A stretch of 64,000 nt of DNA from UTCFX2 sp002050125 (GTDB lineage Bacteria > Chloroflexota > Anaerolineae > Anaerolineales > UBA4823). Under the pieces are notes generated by a model, which was not told the origin of the DNA, ran no database searches, and saw only the letters and a list, made by a program, of their open reading frames with translations. Below, one piece after another: positions 35,804-44,252 of the stretch. The DNA lies in contig JAOSJQ010000001.1 of NCBI GenBank assembly GCA_027494035.1, positions 1,302,001 to 1,366,000 on the forward strand, given 5' to 3'. Each line of letters starts with the position of its first letter. Within the stretch, counting starts at the first letter, position 1. The position numbers and the translations under genes were made by a program.

Positions 35804-36718
35804 TTATTTGATGTACGGGCGCAGGACGTCGCGCGAGAGCAGGAAGCCGCGCAAGACCAGATCCTCGGTCTTCTCAAATGCCCGATCTTCATGCTCGATG
35901 CTGATGACGTAATTGTAGCCGGCGCGGTAGAGAGCGCTGATAAAGCGGTCCCAGCGGATCTCGCCCAAGCCAGGCAGGCGCGGCACCTGCCAGCCCATGC
36001 CCTGCGCAAGGGCGCCGTTCTGATAAAAGCCCTCGCGGTCGATTTCCAAATCCTTGGCGTGGACGTGGAAGATTTTGCTCGCAAAATCGCACACTACCCG
36101 CTCGTAGTCGATCATTTGCAGAACCAGGTGGGAAGGATCCAGGTTCAACCCAAAGTTGTCGTCGGGGATGATCTCCCACATCTTTTTCCAGATAGCGGGC
36201 GTGCTGGCGAGGTTGTTGCCGCCGGGCCATTCGTCCCAAGAGAAGATCATCGGGCAGTTCTCGATCGCGATCTTCACCTGGTGTTCGGCGGCAAATTTCA
36301 CGATGGGCGGCCAGACGCGGGCGTATTCTTCGAGATTGGCTGGCACGGTCTTGTTCTTGTCCTTGCCGACGAAGGTGCCGACGACCGGAACTTCTAAAAG
36401 CTCGGCTGCCACGATCACCTGCTTGAGGTGGTCGATGACGTGCTGGCGGTGTTCCGGGTCTGGGTGGAGCGGGTTGGGGTAATAGCCCAGGGAGGAGATT
36501 TCGAGACCCTTATCGCGGACCATCGAGCGGATGTTCGCAGCCTGGGTCTTATCCAGGCTGGCGACGTCGATGTGTGTCACACCGGCGTAGCGGCGGCTGG
36601 CTTTTTCGAACGGCCAGCAGGCGATTTCGATCGTCTCGAAGCCGTTTCCCGCAGCCCAATCGGCAATCTGTTCCAACGACCACTGTGGAAGAGCGGCGGT
36701 GAATATGCCAAGTTTCAT
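35804..36718 (-). CDS. Sugar phosphate isomerase/epimerase-type TIM-barrel protein
   Basis: A 304-residue TIM-barrel protein starting MKLGIFTAALPQWSLEQIADW, with ETIEIACWPFEK. Likely metal ligands are in VKIAIENCPM (Glu), FGLNLDPSHLVLQM (Asp, His), IFHVHAKDLEI (His) and YVISIEHEDRA (Glu). A strong GGAGGG site precedes the ATG at 36718. It is third of the superfamily in this region. It follows a Gfo/Idh/MocA gene by 47 bp, the usual dehydrogenase-isomerase pairing. Confidence 0.88.
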   Translation of the reverse strand: MKLGIFTAALPQWSLEQIADWAAGNGFETIEIACWPFEKASRRYAGVTHIDVASLDKTQAANIRSMVRDKGLEISSLGYYPNPLHPDPEHRQHVIDHLKQVIVAAELLEVPVVGTFVGKDKNKTVPANLEEYARVWPPIVKFAAEHQVKIAIENCPMIFSWDEWPGGNNLASTPAIWKKMWEIIPDDNFGLNLDPSHLVLQMIDYERVVCDFASKIFHVHAKDLEIDREGFYQNGALAQGMGWQVPRLPGLGEIRWDRFISALYRAGYNYVISIEHEDRAFEKTEDLVLRGFLLSRDVLRPYIK

Positions 36719-36765
36719 TTTTTTTCCCTCCAGAAAATTATTGGTTTAAATTTGATGCAGGTAGT

Positions 36766-37935
36766 TCACTTTCCAACTTCGCACCAACGGCTTTCTTTAG
36801 CCGATTTTTCGATTGCCTCACAAAGCAGCATCTCATAGTGCCCATCCGCAAAGGTCGGGAAGTCGGTTTTGGCGGAAAAGTCGCCAGCCCGCAGATAGCG
36901 ATAGACCGAACCGATCAACTGCTTGAACGTGTCTGGAAAACCTTCCTGGTGACCGCCGGGATAGCCGATGACCTGGCGCACTTCGGGATCGACCAGCGAA
37001 GGGTCTTTCATCAGGACGCTGTTTGGCTCGTCGCGGTGACCGATCCAAAGGTCGTTGGGGTGCTCCGAATCCCAGGAAACGGAGGATTTGGCGCCGTCGA
37101 TCTCGAAATAGAGGCGGTTTTTGCGCCCGGCGCAAACCTGAGCGACGGTAACCACGCCGCGGACGTTGTTCTCGTAGTGCAGCAAGATCGTCGCATAATC
37201 CTCGGTGAAGATCGGCTGGTCGACGTAATCTTCCGGTTTGAGGATTTTTCCAGAATATGTATCCACCGGTTTGGTGGGTTTTTTGCGGGTTGGCAGGAAG
37301 GTCTTGAAATCGGCGAAAACGCTTTCGATGCGCAGCCCGGTGATGAACGTCATCAGATCGAGCCAGTGCGAGCCGATGTCGGCGACCGCCCGCAGCGTCC
37401 CGCCCTCTTCGGGGACCAGGCGCCAGTTCCAATCGGTTTCGTAGAGCAGCCAATCTTGCAGGTAGGACCCTTGCAGGATGAACAAATCGCCCAGTTCGCC
37501 TTTCTGGACCATCTGGCGGGCTTGTTGAACCAGAGGGTAGAAGCGCAAGTTGAAATTGATCGCGTTCACGCGCCCGGTTTGGGCAGCCAGCCTGACCAAC
37601 TCCGCCGATTCGGCGCTGGTCATGGCGAGCGGTTTCTCGCAGACCACGTGCTTGCCAGCCAGCAGCGCCGCCCGGGCGTGCTCGAAGTGGAACTGGTTGG
37701 GGGTAGCCAGGTGAACGGCGGTGATGGCTGGGTCGGCAAGCATGGCCTCGTAGGATGGATAGGCGGTCTCAATGCCCAGCTCGGCGGCTTTTTTTTGCGC
37801 CTGTTCGTAAGTTGATTCGACCAACCCGGTCACGCGGATGTTGTTGCGGCGCAACCCTTCAAGGTGGGCGGGGCCGATAAAACCCGTACCGGCGATGCCG
37901 ACGCGGATCTCCTGGTTCTCGCTATGCGTTCCCAT
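36766..37935 (-). CDS. Gfo/Idh/MocA family oxidoreductase
   Basis: A 389-residue dehydrogenase. It has the Rossmann start VGIAGTGFIGPAHLEGL, VCEKPLAMTSAES (EKP motif, about residues 98-110) and ADIGSHWLDLMTFITG (D...H active-site motif). An inserted charged loop (LPTRKKPTKPVDTYSG) and the sequence HRDEPN distinguish it from the other three copies. AGGAGG precedes the ATG. It starts 11 bp after the second DeoC-like gene. Confidence 0.9.
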   Translation of the reverse strand: MGTHSENQEIRVGIAGTGFIGPAHLEGLRRNNIRVTGLVESTYEQAQKKAAELGIETAYPSYEAMLADPAITAVHLATPNQFHFEHARAALLAGKHVVCEKPLAMTSAESAELVRLAAQTGRVNAINFNLRFYPLVQQARQMVQKGELGDLFILQGSYLQDWLLYETDWNWRLVPEEGGTLRAVADIGSHWLDLMTFITGLRIESVFADFKTFLPTRKKPTKPVDTYSGKILKPEDYVDQPIFTEDYATILLHYENNVRGVVTVAQVCAGRKNRLYFEIDGAKSSVSWDSEHPNDLWIGHRDEPNSVLMKDPSLVDPEVRQVIGYPGGHQEGFPDTFKQLIGSVYRYLRAGDFSAKTDFPTFADGHYEMLLCEAIEKSAKESRWCEVGK

Positions 37936-37946
37936 GCTTTACCTCC

Positions 37947-38648
37947 TCAGGGATGCAGTTTTTTGAAATCATCTAACATGGTCGCGGTGGTGGTTGCGCC
38001 GGAGCGCGTGACGCCCGCGTCGATCATATCCAATAGCGCCGGGAGGGTGCGCACGCCGCCCGCGCATTTGACCTGGATGTGCGGACTGACGGTGCGGCGC
38101 ATAAGTCTCACGTCCTCCAGCGTTGCACCGGAAGGGGCATAACCGGTGGAGGTTTTTACGAAGTCCGCCCCGGCTTCTTCGACGAGCTGGCAGGCTTTGA
38201 CCTTCTGCTCGTCCGTGAGGTAGGCGTTTTCCAGGATTACCTTGATCAGGATCCCCTGCGGTTTTGCGACCGCAACCACCGCGCGAATGTCTTCACGCAC
38301 ATAATCGTATTTTCCCGAGCGCAGCGCTCCGATGTTCATGACCATATCCAGCTCTTCGGCGCCGTTGGCGATTGCGTCCTGGGCTTCGTAGACTTTGACG
38401 GCGGTTGTAGAACTACCGTGCGGAAAGCCCACCACCGCGCCGACCGCAACCCCCGACCCCTTCAGGATTCCCACGCACAGCGGCACATCCGCCGGTTTGG
38501 CGCACACCGAAGCCACCTGATATTTCTTGGCAAGCTCACAACCCGCGATCACCTCTGCTTCGGTCATCTCGGGTTTCAAGAGCGAGTGATCGATGACTTT
38601 GGCGAGCTGTTCATAGGTGATTGTTTTGCTGTTCAATTGCGTTGTCAT
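37947..38648 (-). CDS. DeoC-family aldolase (second copy)
   Basis: A 233-residue class I aldolase of the deoxyribose-phosphate aldolase family. The Schiff-base Lys is in DFVKTSTGYAPSGAT, the second Lys in IQVKCAGGVRTL, and the Asp in AEELDMVMNIGALRSG. The usual phosphate-binding RIGTSSG reads RSGATTT, a different change from that in the first copy. It is closer to typical DeoC than the copy at 28993-29736 and lacks its insert. It lies between two dehydrogenase genes. Confidence 0.88.
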   Translation of the reverse strand: MTTQLNSKTITYEQLAKVIDHSLLKPEMTEAEVIAGCELAKKYQVASVCAKPADVPLCVGILKGSGVAVGAVVGFPHGSSTTAVKVYEAQDAIANGAEELDMVMNIGALRSGKYDYVREDIRAVVAVAKPQGILIKVILENAYLTDEQKVKACQLVEEAGADFVKTSTGYAPSGATLEDVRLMRRTVSPHIQVKCAGGVRTLPALLDMIDAGVTRSGATTTATMLDDFKKLHP

Positions 38649-38720
38649 TTTGATCGTCTTTTGCCTCCATGAAGGTTTGCGATAGATGTTGTATGCTGCG
38701 TGTGTAGCGCCGGATCCTAT

Positions 38721-39821
38721 TTATTTTATCGGGTTGAACCACAGGTCGATCGGACGGGCGACACCCTGGGGCTTGAAGGGCATCTCAACGGACTGACCCA
38801 GACCGGCAGACTGGTAACCCGCGTAGAGCGCCTCCTGCACAAAGCGCCCGTCCTCGCCGGTGACAATGCAGGTCTCTTTGCCGCGCACACAGCGGGCAAA
38901 GTGCACCATTTCCTGGGGAAAGCCGTAATTGTAAAGCTCGTCGAACACCGGGTAGGTCCAGCCCTTGGTGGTGGGCGCTTTTTCGACGGCATAACCATAG
39001 CCATTTTCGCTAAAGGTGGGGATGGCGTTGCCCATGAGCAGGTTAGCGTAGGCGACCCCTTCGCTCCCGTAGACTTCCATGCGGTCGTCCATTCCGCCGC
39101 GCTTCGCCCAACTGTCTTCGATCAACCCCATTGCCCCGTTCTCGAATTCGAGGATGCAGATGCTGTTGTCTTCGCCTCTGGTCAGATTGCCGTGCACGTG
39201 GGTGCTCATGCGGGCGGTGACTCTCTTGAGCTTGGGCCGTCCTAAGAACCAGTAAGCGAAGGCGATACCGTGGCAGCCCATGTCCATAAACACGCCGCCG
39301 CCGGACTGGTTCACATCCCAAAACCAGGCGCCGTGAGGACCAAAGTGCTTCTCGCTTTGCTTGACCAGGTACAGGTCTCCGAACGCGCCCTGGTCAGCCA
39401 TCTCTTTCACCTTCACATACTTGGGCGCAAAGAACAGCTCCTCGGCGTACATCAACAGAACCCCCTGTTTTTGGCAGGTTTCGATCATCAGGTCGGCTTC
39501 TTCGAGCGTCATGCAGAGCGGCTTTTCGCATACCACGTGCTTGCCGGCGTTGGCGATGTCAACCGTCATCTGGCAGTGCAAACGGTTGGGGGCGGTGATG
39601 GTGACCATCTCGATCTCGGGTTGTTTGAGCATTTCGCGGTAATCGGTGTACACGTTGGGGATGTTGTATTTCTTCGCCAGGTCGGCGGCGTGTCCCGGGG
39701 TGGGGGAGGCGACCGCCACAACTTCGGCTTCGTGCGGCAGGATTTGAAACGATTCAGCGTGAATGGTTGCTTCGAACTGCGAGCCGATAATGCCTACTTT
39801 AACCTTACCCTTATTTGCCAT
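38721..39821 (-). CDS. Gfo/Idh/MocA family oxidoreductase
   Basis: A 366-residue dehydrogenase. The nucleotide fold starts VGIIGSQFEATIHAESF, an unusual glycine-poor variant. The EKP motif is CEKPLCMTLEEA, and GGVFMDMGCHGIAFAYWFLG carries the D...H motif. ATG 39821 has GGAGG upstream; the longer in-frame extension to 39884 is unlikely. It is the first gene of the second leftward cluster. The MDMGCH context is shared with the copy at 24550-25755, suggesting these two are close relatives. Confidence 0.9.
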   Translation of the reverse strand: MANKGKVKVGIIGSQFEATIHAESFQILPHEAEVVAVASPTPGHAADLAKKYNIPNVYTDYREMLKQPEIEMVTITAPNRLHCQMTVDIANAGKHVVCEKPLCMTLEEADLMIETCQKQGVLLMYAEELFFAPKYVKVKEMADQGAFGDLYLVKQSEKHFGPHGAWFWDVNQSGGGVFMDMGCHGIAFAYWFLGRPKLKRVTARMSTHVHGNLTRGEDNSICILEFENGAMGLIEDSWAKRGGMDDRMEVYGSEGVAYANLLMGNAIPTFSENGYGYAVEKAPTTKGWTYPVFDELYNYGFPQEMVHFARCVRGKETCIVTGEDGRFVQEALYAGYQSAGLGQSVEMPFKPQGVARPIDLWFNPIK

Positions 39822-40052
39822 TTTTACCTCCGGGGGTTGGGATGAAAAGATTTGTTTTCGATTTGTCGAAAATCGCGCATCCAAATCGCACGTTTAGCGC
39901 GCGTCCTATGAAAACCGGCGGGCTGTGCGAACCGGGATTGGGGGTTTTGGGTTCAACCGTTTGCGTTTTCTATTATAAAAGATAACCGTGAAAAATTCGA
40001 CCGTAAGATCAGCATAATCCAGGAGGGTCTCGGAAACGGGCAGAATAATTGT

Positions 40053-40061
40053 TGGTAAAAT
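40053..40061 (+). promoter_or_regulatory. Extended -10 promoter of arfB (leaderless)
   Basis: TGGTAAAAT at 40053-40061 ends 6 nt before the ATG at 40068, which should put the first transcribed base at or next to the A of the ATG. No ribosome site is visible. Confidence 0.6.
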
Positions 40062-40067
40062 GGAGAC

Positions 40068-40508
40068 ATGGAGCCTGTGCCTGGAATTGTGGTTACGAAC
40101 GAGGTCGTTTTGCCCGAAAACGAGCTTAAATTCAGCTTTGTCCGCGCTTCGGGACCGGGCGGTCAGAACGTGAACAAAGTCGCGTCTGCGGTGCAGCTCC
40201 GCTTCGATATCCGCAATTCTCCTGCGCTTTCACTGGAGGTCAAAGACCGGCTGATCAAACTGGCAGGCAGCCGCGTCACTGAGGACGGCGTGATGATTAT
40301 CGAAGCCCGGCGCTACCGCACGCAGGAACAGAACCGTTTCGACGCCACCCAGCGCCTGGTCGCCTGGATCAGGAAGGCGCTGGAGAAGCCCAAAACCCGC
40401 AAAGCTACCCGCCCGACCGTTACCGCCAAAGCCGCCCGGATGAGCGCTAAACGAAAGCGCGGCGAGGTCAAACACCTGCGCCAATACATCCCCGAGGACT
40501 GGGAATAA
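40068..40508 (+). CDS. arfB: Alternative ribosome-rescue factor (ArfB-type peptidyl-tRNA hydrolase)
   Basis: A 146-residue protein that hydrolyses peptidyl-tRNA on stalled ribosomes. The catalytic GGQ is in RASGPGGQNVNKVASAV (about residues 30-32), followed by the domain-3-like fold, and IIEARRYRTQEQNR is typical of the family. The basic C-terminal tail (KARKPK-type, ending AKRKRGEVKHLRQY) is the part that enters the mRNA channel. Length matches E. coli ArfB (about 140). It is short and lacks a codon-recognition domain, so it is not a release factor. Confidence 0.92.
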   Translation: MEPVPGIVVTNEVVLPENELKFSFVRASGPGGQNVNKVASAVQLRFDIRNSPALSLEVKDRLIKLAGSRVTEDGVMIIEARRYRTQEQNRFDATQRLVAWIRKALEKPKTRKATRPTVTAKAARMSAKRKRGEVKHLRQYIPEDWE

Positions 40509-40517
40509 CCCTCGCTC

Positions 40518-42122
40518 CTACTGCGTCGCTGAAGAGGTTGGGGTCTCGGTCGACGGGATGGTCTTGGTTGCCGAGATCGTCTCGGTTGGCGGGACGGTCT
40601 CGGTTGCCGTGATCGTCCCGGTGACTGTGGGTACCGGGGTAGGCGTGGCGGGCAATGGCGTGGCGTTGACCGGGTCCCAGGCGAGCAGCAGGTTCAGGAT
40701 AGTCAGATTTGTTTCAAAGTCCAGGTCCCGTGCGCCGGAGGGCGCCAGATCAATGGCTGCCAGGGCGCCGCGTGAAAGCGCCCAATCGACCAGCGCGCCG
40801 GTAGATTGACAGTCTTCTGTGCGCGGAGGGTAGTGGAAATTGCTGATCGCGTCGATTGCCTGAGCCAGCGCGATCGAACGACGATCTCCTCCATTCCCCG
40901 CGGGATACGCCCCCGCGCCCCCGCTGCGATAGTTGATCAGCGTCTCGATCTTGCGGGCGGAGATGAATTTAGCTGCCGCCTGGGTTTCCGGCTCGGAGAG
41001 CGGGGTCGAGCCCGCCGAAGCCGGATCGGTGGAGAGGCAGTCTTGCCCTTCCCATTCCGTCTGCCAGTTCAGGGGAAAGTTGCGGTTCAGATCCACGCCG
41101 TGGGCGTTGAAGCACCCCGCGGCAGCCGCCCCTAAGGCTGCGCCGTCGGGGTTAAGCCCGCGCAAAATGTAGAGCGTGATCCCCTCGGGTACGAGGCGCG
41201 GGTTGGCTTGCAGGTGAGCGATGAGTTGGTCTGCCAGGGCGGCGCTGTTGCCATCCGCCGCGCCGTGCATCCCGGCGATGATCATCCTTTCGCGGTCGCC
41301 CAGCCCGAAGCGGAAAACTTCGATCTGCCGCGCCTCAACCGACTGACCGATTACGATGCGCCATTGATCAAATGCGGGGGTGAAGGGAGTGATGGAAGGG
41401 GGCAAAGTCACGCTTGGCGGAGCGGCCCCGGTCGCTTGCAGCGCCCGGGTGGAGCTGGGCAAGGCGGCGGCGCCCGGCGTAAGCGTCCAGGTGGGCGGGA
41501 GCTGGTAGACCGGCAGCTCCGCTGGCGGGCTCCCTGGGGGCGGCGGTGGATTGGCGGCGGGCAGAGCCAGCAGATTGGATTGCAAAAGCACAAAGAGCAA
41601 AAGCGCAATCGAGGCGAACGCCAGCAGCCCCAGCAGGGTCAACAGCAGCCCGCCGAGCAAGCCAATCCCTTTTTTGGAATTAGCCTGCAGCTTTAACTGC
41701 GGCTTTGGCGGCGTCTTCTTCTTTTTCTGAGCTGGTTTATTTGCCGGCGTTTCGGGGGGCGGCGCAGCGCTCGCCGCGCCGGACGTTTCACTTTCACCCG
41801 CTGGTTGAGCAGGCTCATGTTCGTGGTTCAACGCCTCGTCGGGCGAGACGGGCGTGCTGCCGCTGGCAGCCGGCAGCCGTTCGAGCGCCTGGCGGATGTG
41901 TGGGTCATCGGGGCGCAGCGCCTGGGCTTGTTCCAGACAGTAGCGCTTTTTATCGGGTTCATCAAAACAGGCTGCCAGCCACAGCCAGGCTTGCGCTTCT
42001 TGCGGATCCGCTGAAAGCACCCCGGCGAGCAGGGCGCGCCCGCGCTTGCGATCGCTGGACTGGATAGCCCGGATCGCTTGTTCGAGCTGGTTATCTGGTT
42101 CGGGGCGGTCGTCGTTCGGCAT
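40518..42122 (-). CDS. Membrane protein with TPR-like N terminus and degenerate M14 carboxypeptidase-like domain
   Basis: A 534-residue protein. Residues 1-80 are a cytosolic TPR-like helical repeat (LLAGVLSADPQEAQAWLWLAACF). A Pro-rich stretch, a basic segment and one transmembrane helix (about 155-185) follow. An M14-like domain (about 250-490) then shows VIGQSVEARQIEVFRFG, GVDLNRNFPLNWQ and LSEPETQAA. Zinc positions look altered: the first motif reads MHGAADGN (Asp for Glu), and the expected His near the later strand is Arg in LINYRSGG, so zinc hydrolysis is doubtful. The C-terminal tail is Thr/Pro-rich. GGAGG precedes the ATG. It is convergent with arfB. Confidence 0.7.
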   Translation of the reverse strand: MPNDDRPEPDNQLEQAIRAIQSSDRKRGRALLAGVLSADPQEAQAWLWLAACFDEPDKKRYCLEQAQALRPDDPHIRQALERLPAASGSTPVSPDEALNHEHEPAQPAGESETSGAASAAPPPETPANKPAQKKKKTPPKPQLKLQANSKKGIGLLGGLLLTLLGLLAFASIALLLFVLLQSNLLALPAANPPPPPGSPPAELPVYQLPPTWTLTPGAAALPSSTRALQATGAAPPSVTLPPSITPFTPAFDQWRIVIGQSVEARQIEVFRFGLGDRERMIIAGMHGAADGNSAALADQLIAHLQANPRLVPEGITLYILRGLNPDGAALGAAAAGCFNAHGVDLNRNFPLNWQTEWEGQDCLSTDPASAGSTPLSEPETQAAAKFISARKIETLINYRSGGAGAYPAGNGGDRRSIALAQAIDAISNFHYPPRTEDCQSTGALVDWALSRGALAAIDLAPSGARDLDFETNLTILNLLLAWDPVNATPLPATPTPVPTVTGTITATETVPPTETISATKTIPSTETPTSSATQ

Positions 42123-42194
42123 GAGAGCGCCTCCATAGACGCTGGATCAGACGCTGGATCGACGCAATCGGACGATGATCTGGTTGGGATTATA

Positions 42195-44252
42195 TCAGTT
42201 GCTGTCGATCAGGAACACGACCAACTTACCCGGCCCGTGCACCCCGATTGTCAGGGTCATTTCGATATCGGCGGTGCGCGACGGCCCGCTGACGATCACG
42301 ACCGAAGAAGCGTTCCGGACTGCGGGCAGGGGGAGCGCTTCGGAAAGCCGTTCATAAAGGTGGGTGCGCGCAAGCACTGCCAGATGTATCTCCGGCAATA
42401 AAGAGGCGGTCAGGGGGCAGCCCGGACCGGCAGGCAGCGCCAGAGACCCCGATTCGGCGATGCCCGCCAGCGCGCCGGTGAGACCAACCTTGATCTCCGG
42501 ATTGGCGGCGTGGGCGATCTCTATCCCAGCCGCCTGCAACGCGTCGAGCAGCCCGGCTGGCAGATAAGGCGCCTCCCAGGCTTGGATTTGGCGAACCTGG
42601 ACGGAAGCGAGGTAGTCCAGAACGCGCTGCGGCAGGTCGGCGGCGGTGCAGCCCACAACCGAGCCTCCCAGGTCTTCCAGTTCCTGCGAAAACCTGGCTG
42701 CCAGATCCTGACTGACAGGCGCGGCGGCTGGTCCGGTCATCACCAGCGGTGACGCCGAGATGGGCTGACCAGTGAGGGCTTTCTTTCGCAGCGGGTTGTC
42801 CCCTGGCTTGGGAGACAGCCGGCGGGCGGTTTTTGAAGCGCTGAAGGGCTGCGCCGCCAGGCGGGGCAAGTCGCGCCCGTAGCCCCAACCCGTGAAAGCC
42901 GGCAAGCGCATCCAGCCGTTCCTGGCTGGCGCCATGCGGCTGAACAGCCCTCCCAGCCTTTGCGCCAGCGCAAAGCGGGTTGGCGAGCGGGCGGTCAGCG
43001 AGAAGAGGTGCAAACTCAAGCGCACCCCGATTGGAACCTGCGATTGGGGGCGCGGCTCAGGCGGCGTGGAGGGCGCGGCGCCCTGGCTGCGCACTTCGAG
43101 CAGCAGCCTGGGCAGGTCGATATCGACCGGGCAGGCGTCTTTGCAGGCGCCGCACAGGCTGGAGAGGCGCGCCAGGTGCCCAAAGCGCTCCACCCCGAAC
43201 AGCCCGGGCGAGACAACCGAGCCAATCGGTCCCGGGTAGGGCGTTTGCTCCCCGTGGCGCCCGGCGTAGGCATGCCCGCCGATCTCACGAAAGACCGGGC
43301 AAGCGTTCAGACACGCCCCGCAGCGGATGCACAGCAGCGCCTCGGCGAGCGGCGAATCCTTCATCCTGCCGCGGCCATTATCCAGCAGGATCAAGTGCCG
43401 CTCCGCCGGTCCTTCGTTTTCACCTGGACGAGGCAGCCCCTGGATCAGACTGGTGTAGACGCTGAGTTTCTGACCCGTGGCGGAGCGCGGGAGCAGGCTC
43501 AACGCCAGCGCGAGGTCGTCGAGCGTTGGCACGATTCGCTCGATCCCCATCAGGGCGATGTGGACCGGCGGCAAGGTGGTGCACATGCGCCCGTTGCCCT
43601 CGTTGGTCACCAGCACGATCGCGCCGGTCTCAGCCACGCCAAAATTCGCCCCTGAAACCCCAATGTCGGCTTCGAGAAAGGTCTGGCGCAGCACCTGCCG
43701 GGCTGCCCCGGTGAGGGCGGGGATGTCGGTGGTGTAGGGCAAGCCCAGTTTTTCTTCAAAGGTGCGGGCGACTTGCTGGCGGTTGAGGTGCACCGCCGGG
43801 GTGATGATGTGGGAGGGCGGCTCGCCGCGCAGTTGAACGATGTACTCTCCCAGATCGGTTTCCACCACCTGCAAACCAGCTTGCTCCAGGCGGCGGTTCA
43901 GGTGGATCTCTTCGCCGACCATCGTCTTAGACTTGGCAATCAAGCGGGCGTTGGAACGCCGGGCGATCTGCAGCACCATCTCAACCGCCTGGGTTTCGTC
44001 GTGGGCAAAATGGATCGTGAACCCGTTGGCTGCCGCCCGGGCGGCGAACTGATCCAGATAGCGATCCAGGTCTGCGATGACAGTCTGGCGCATGGCGTGC
44101 GCGCGCTGGCGCAGCGCCTGGCGGCTTTCTGGGAGCGATTCGAACGCGGCTGTAAATGCAGCCTGGCGGCGCTCGGCGTTGCCATCCAAAGCGCCTTGAA
44201 GTTGTGGGTCTGCCAGCGCCTTGCGGATGTTCTGCTGAAAGCTATCCGGCAT
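42195..44252 (-). CDS. LutB-LutC fusion, lactate-utilisation iron-sulfur protein
   Basis: A 685-residue protein, about the sum of LutB (about 470) and LutC (about 200). The N-terminal LUD domain shows IAKSKTMVGEEIHLNRRLEQAG and GVSGANFGVAETGAIVLVTNEGNGR. Two [4Fe-4S] motifs follow, CIRCGACLNACPVF and CGACKDACPVD. The C-terminal part repeats a LUD domain (LTGALAGIAESGSLAL) and ends in VHGPGKLVVFLID. With LutA it makes the LutABC-type complex that oxidises L-lactate to pyruvate. The ATG at 44252 lies inside the end of lutA (11-bp overlap), so the long upstream extension is rejected. Confidence 0.88.
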   Translation of the reverse strand: MPDSFQQNIRKALADPQLQGALDGNAERRQAAFTAAFESLPESRQALRQRAHAMRQTVIADLDRYLDQFAARAAANGFTIHFAHDETQAVEMVLQIARRSNARLIAKSKTMVGEEIHLNRRLEQAGLQVVETDLGEYIVQLRGEPPSHIITPAVHLNRQQVARTFEEKLGLPYTTDIPALTGAARQVLRQTFLEADIGVSGANFGVAETGAIVLVTNEGNGRMCTTLPPVHIALMGIERIVPTLDDLALALSLLPRSATGQKLSVYTSLIQGLPRPGENEGPAERHLILLDNGRGRMKDSPLAEALLCIRCGACLNACPVFREIGGHAYAGRHGEQTPYPGPIGSVVSPGLFGVERFGHLARLSSLCGACKDACPVDIDLPRLLLEVRSQGAAPSTPPEPRPQSQVPIGVRLSLHLFSLTARSPTRFALAQRLGGLFSRMAPARNGWMRLPAFTGWGYGRDLPRLAAQPFSASKTARRLSPKPGDNPLRKKALTGQPISASPLVMTGPAAAPVSQDLAARFSQELEDLGGSVVGCTAADLPQRVLDYLASVQVRQIQAWEAPYLPAGLLDALQAAGIEIAHAANPEIKVGLTGALAGIAESGSLALPAGPGCPLTASLLPEIHLAVLARTHLYERLSEALPLPAVRNASSVVIVSGPSRTADIEMTLTIGVHGPGKLVVFLIDSN

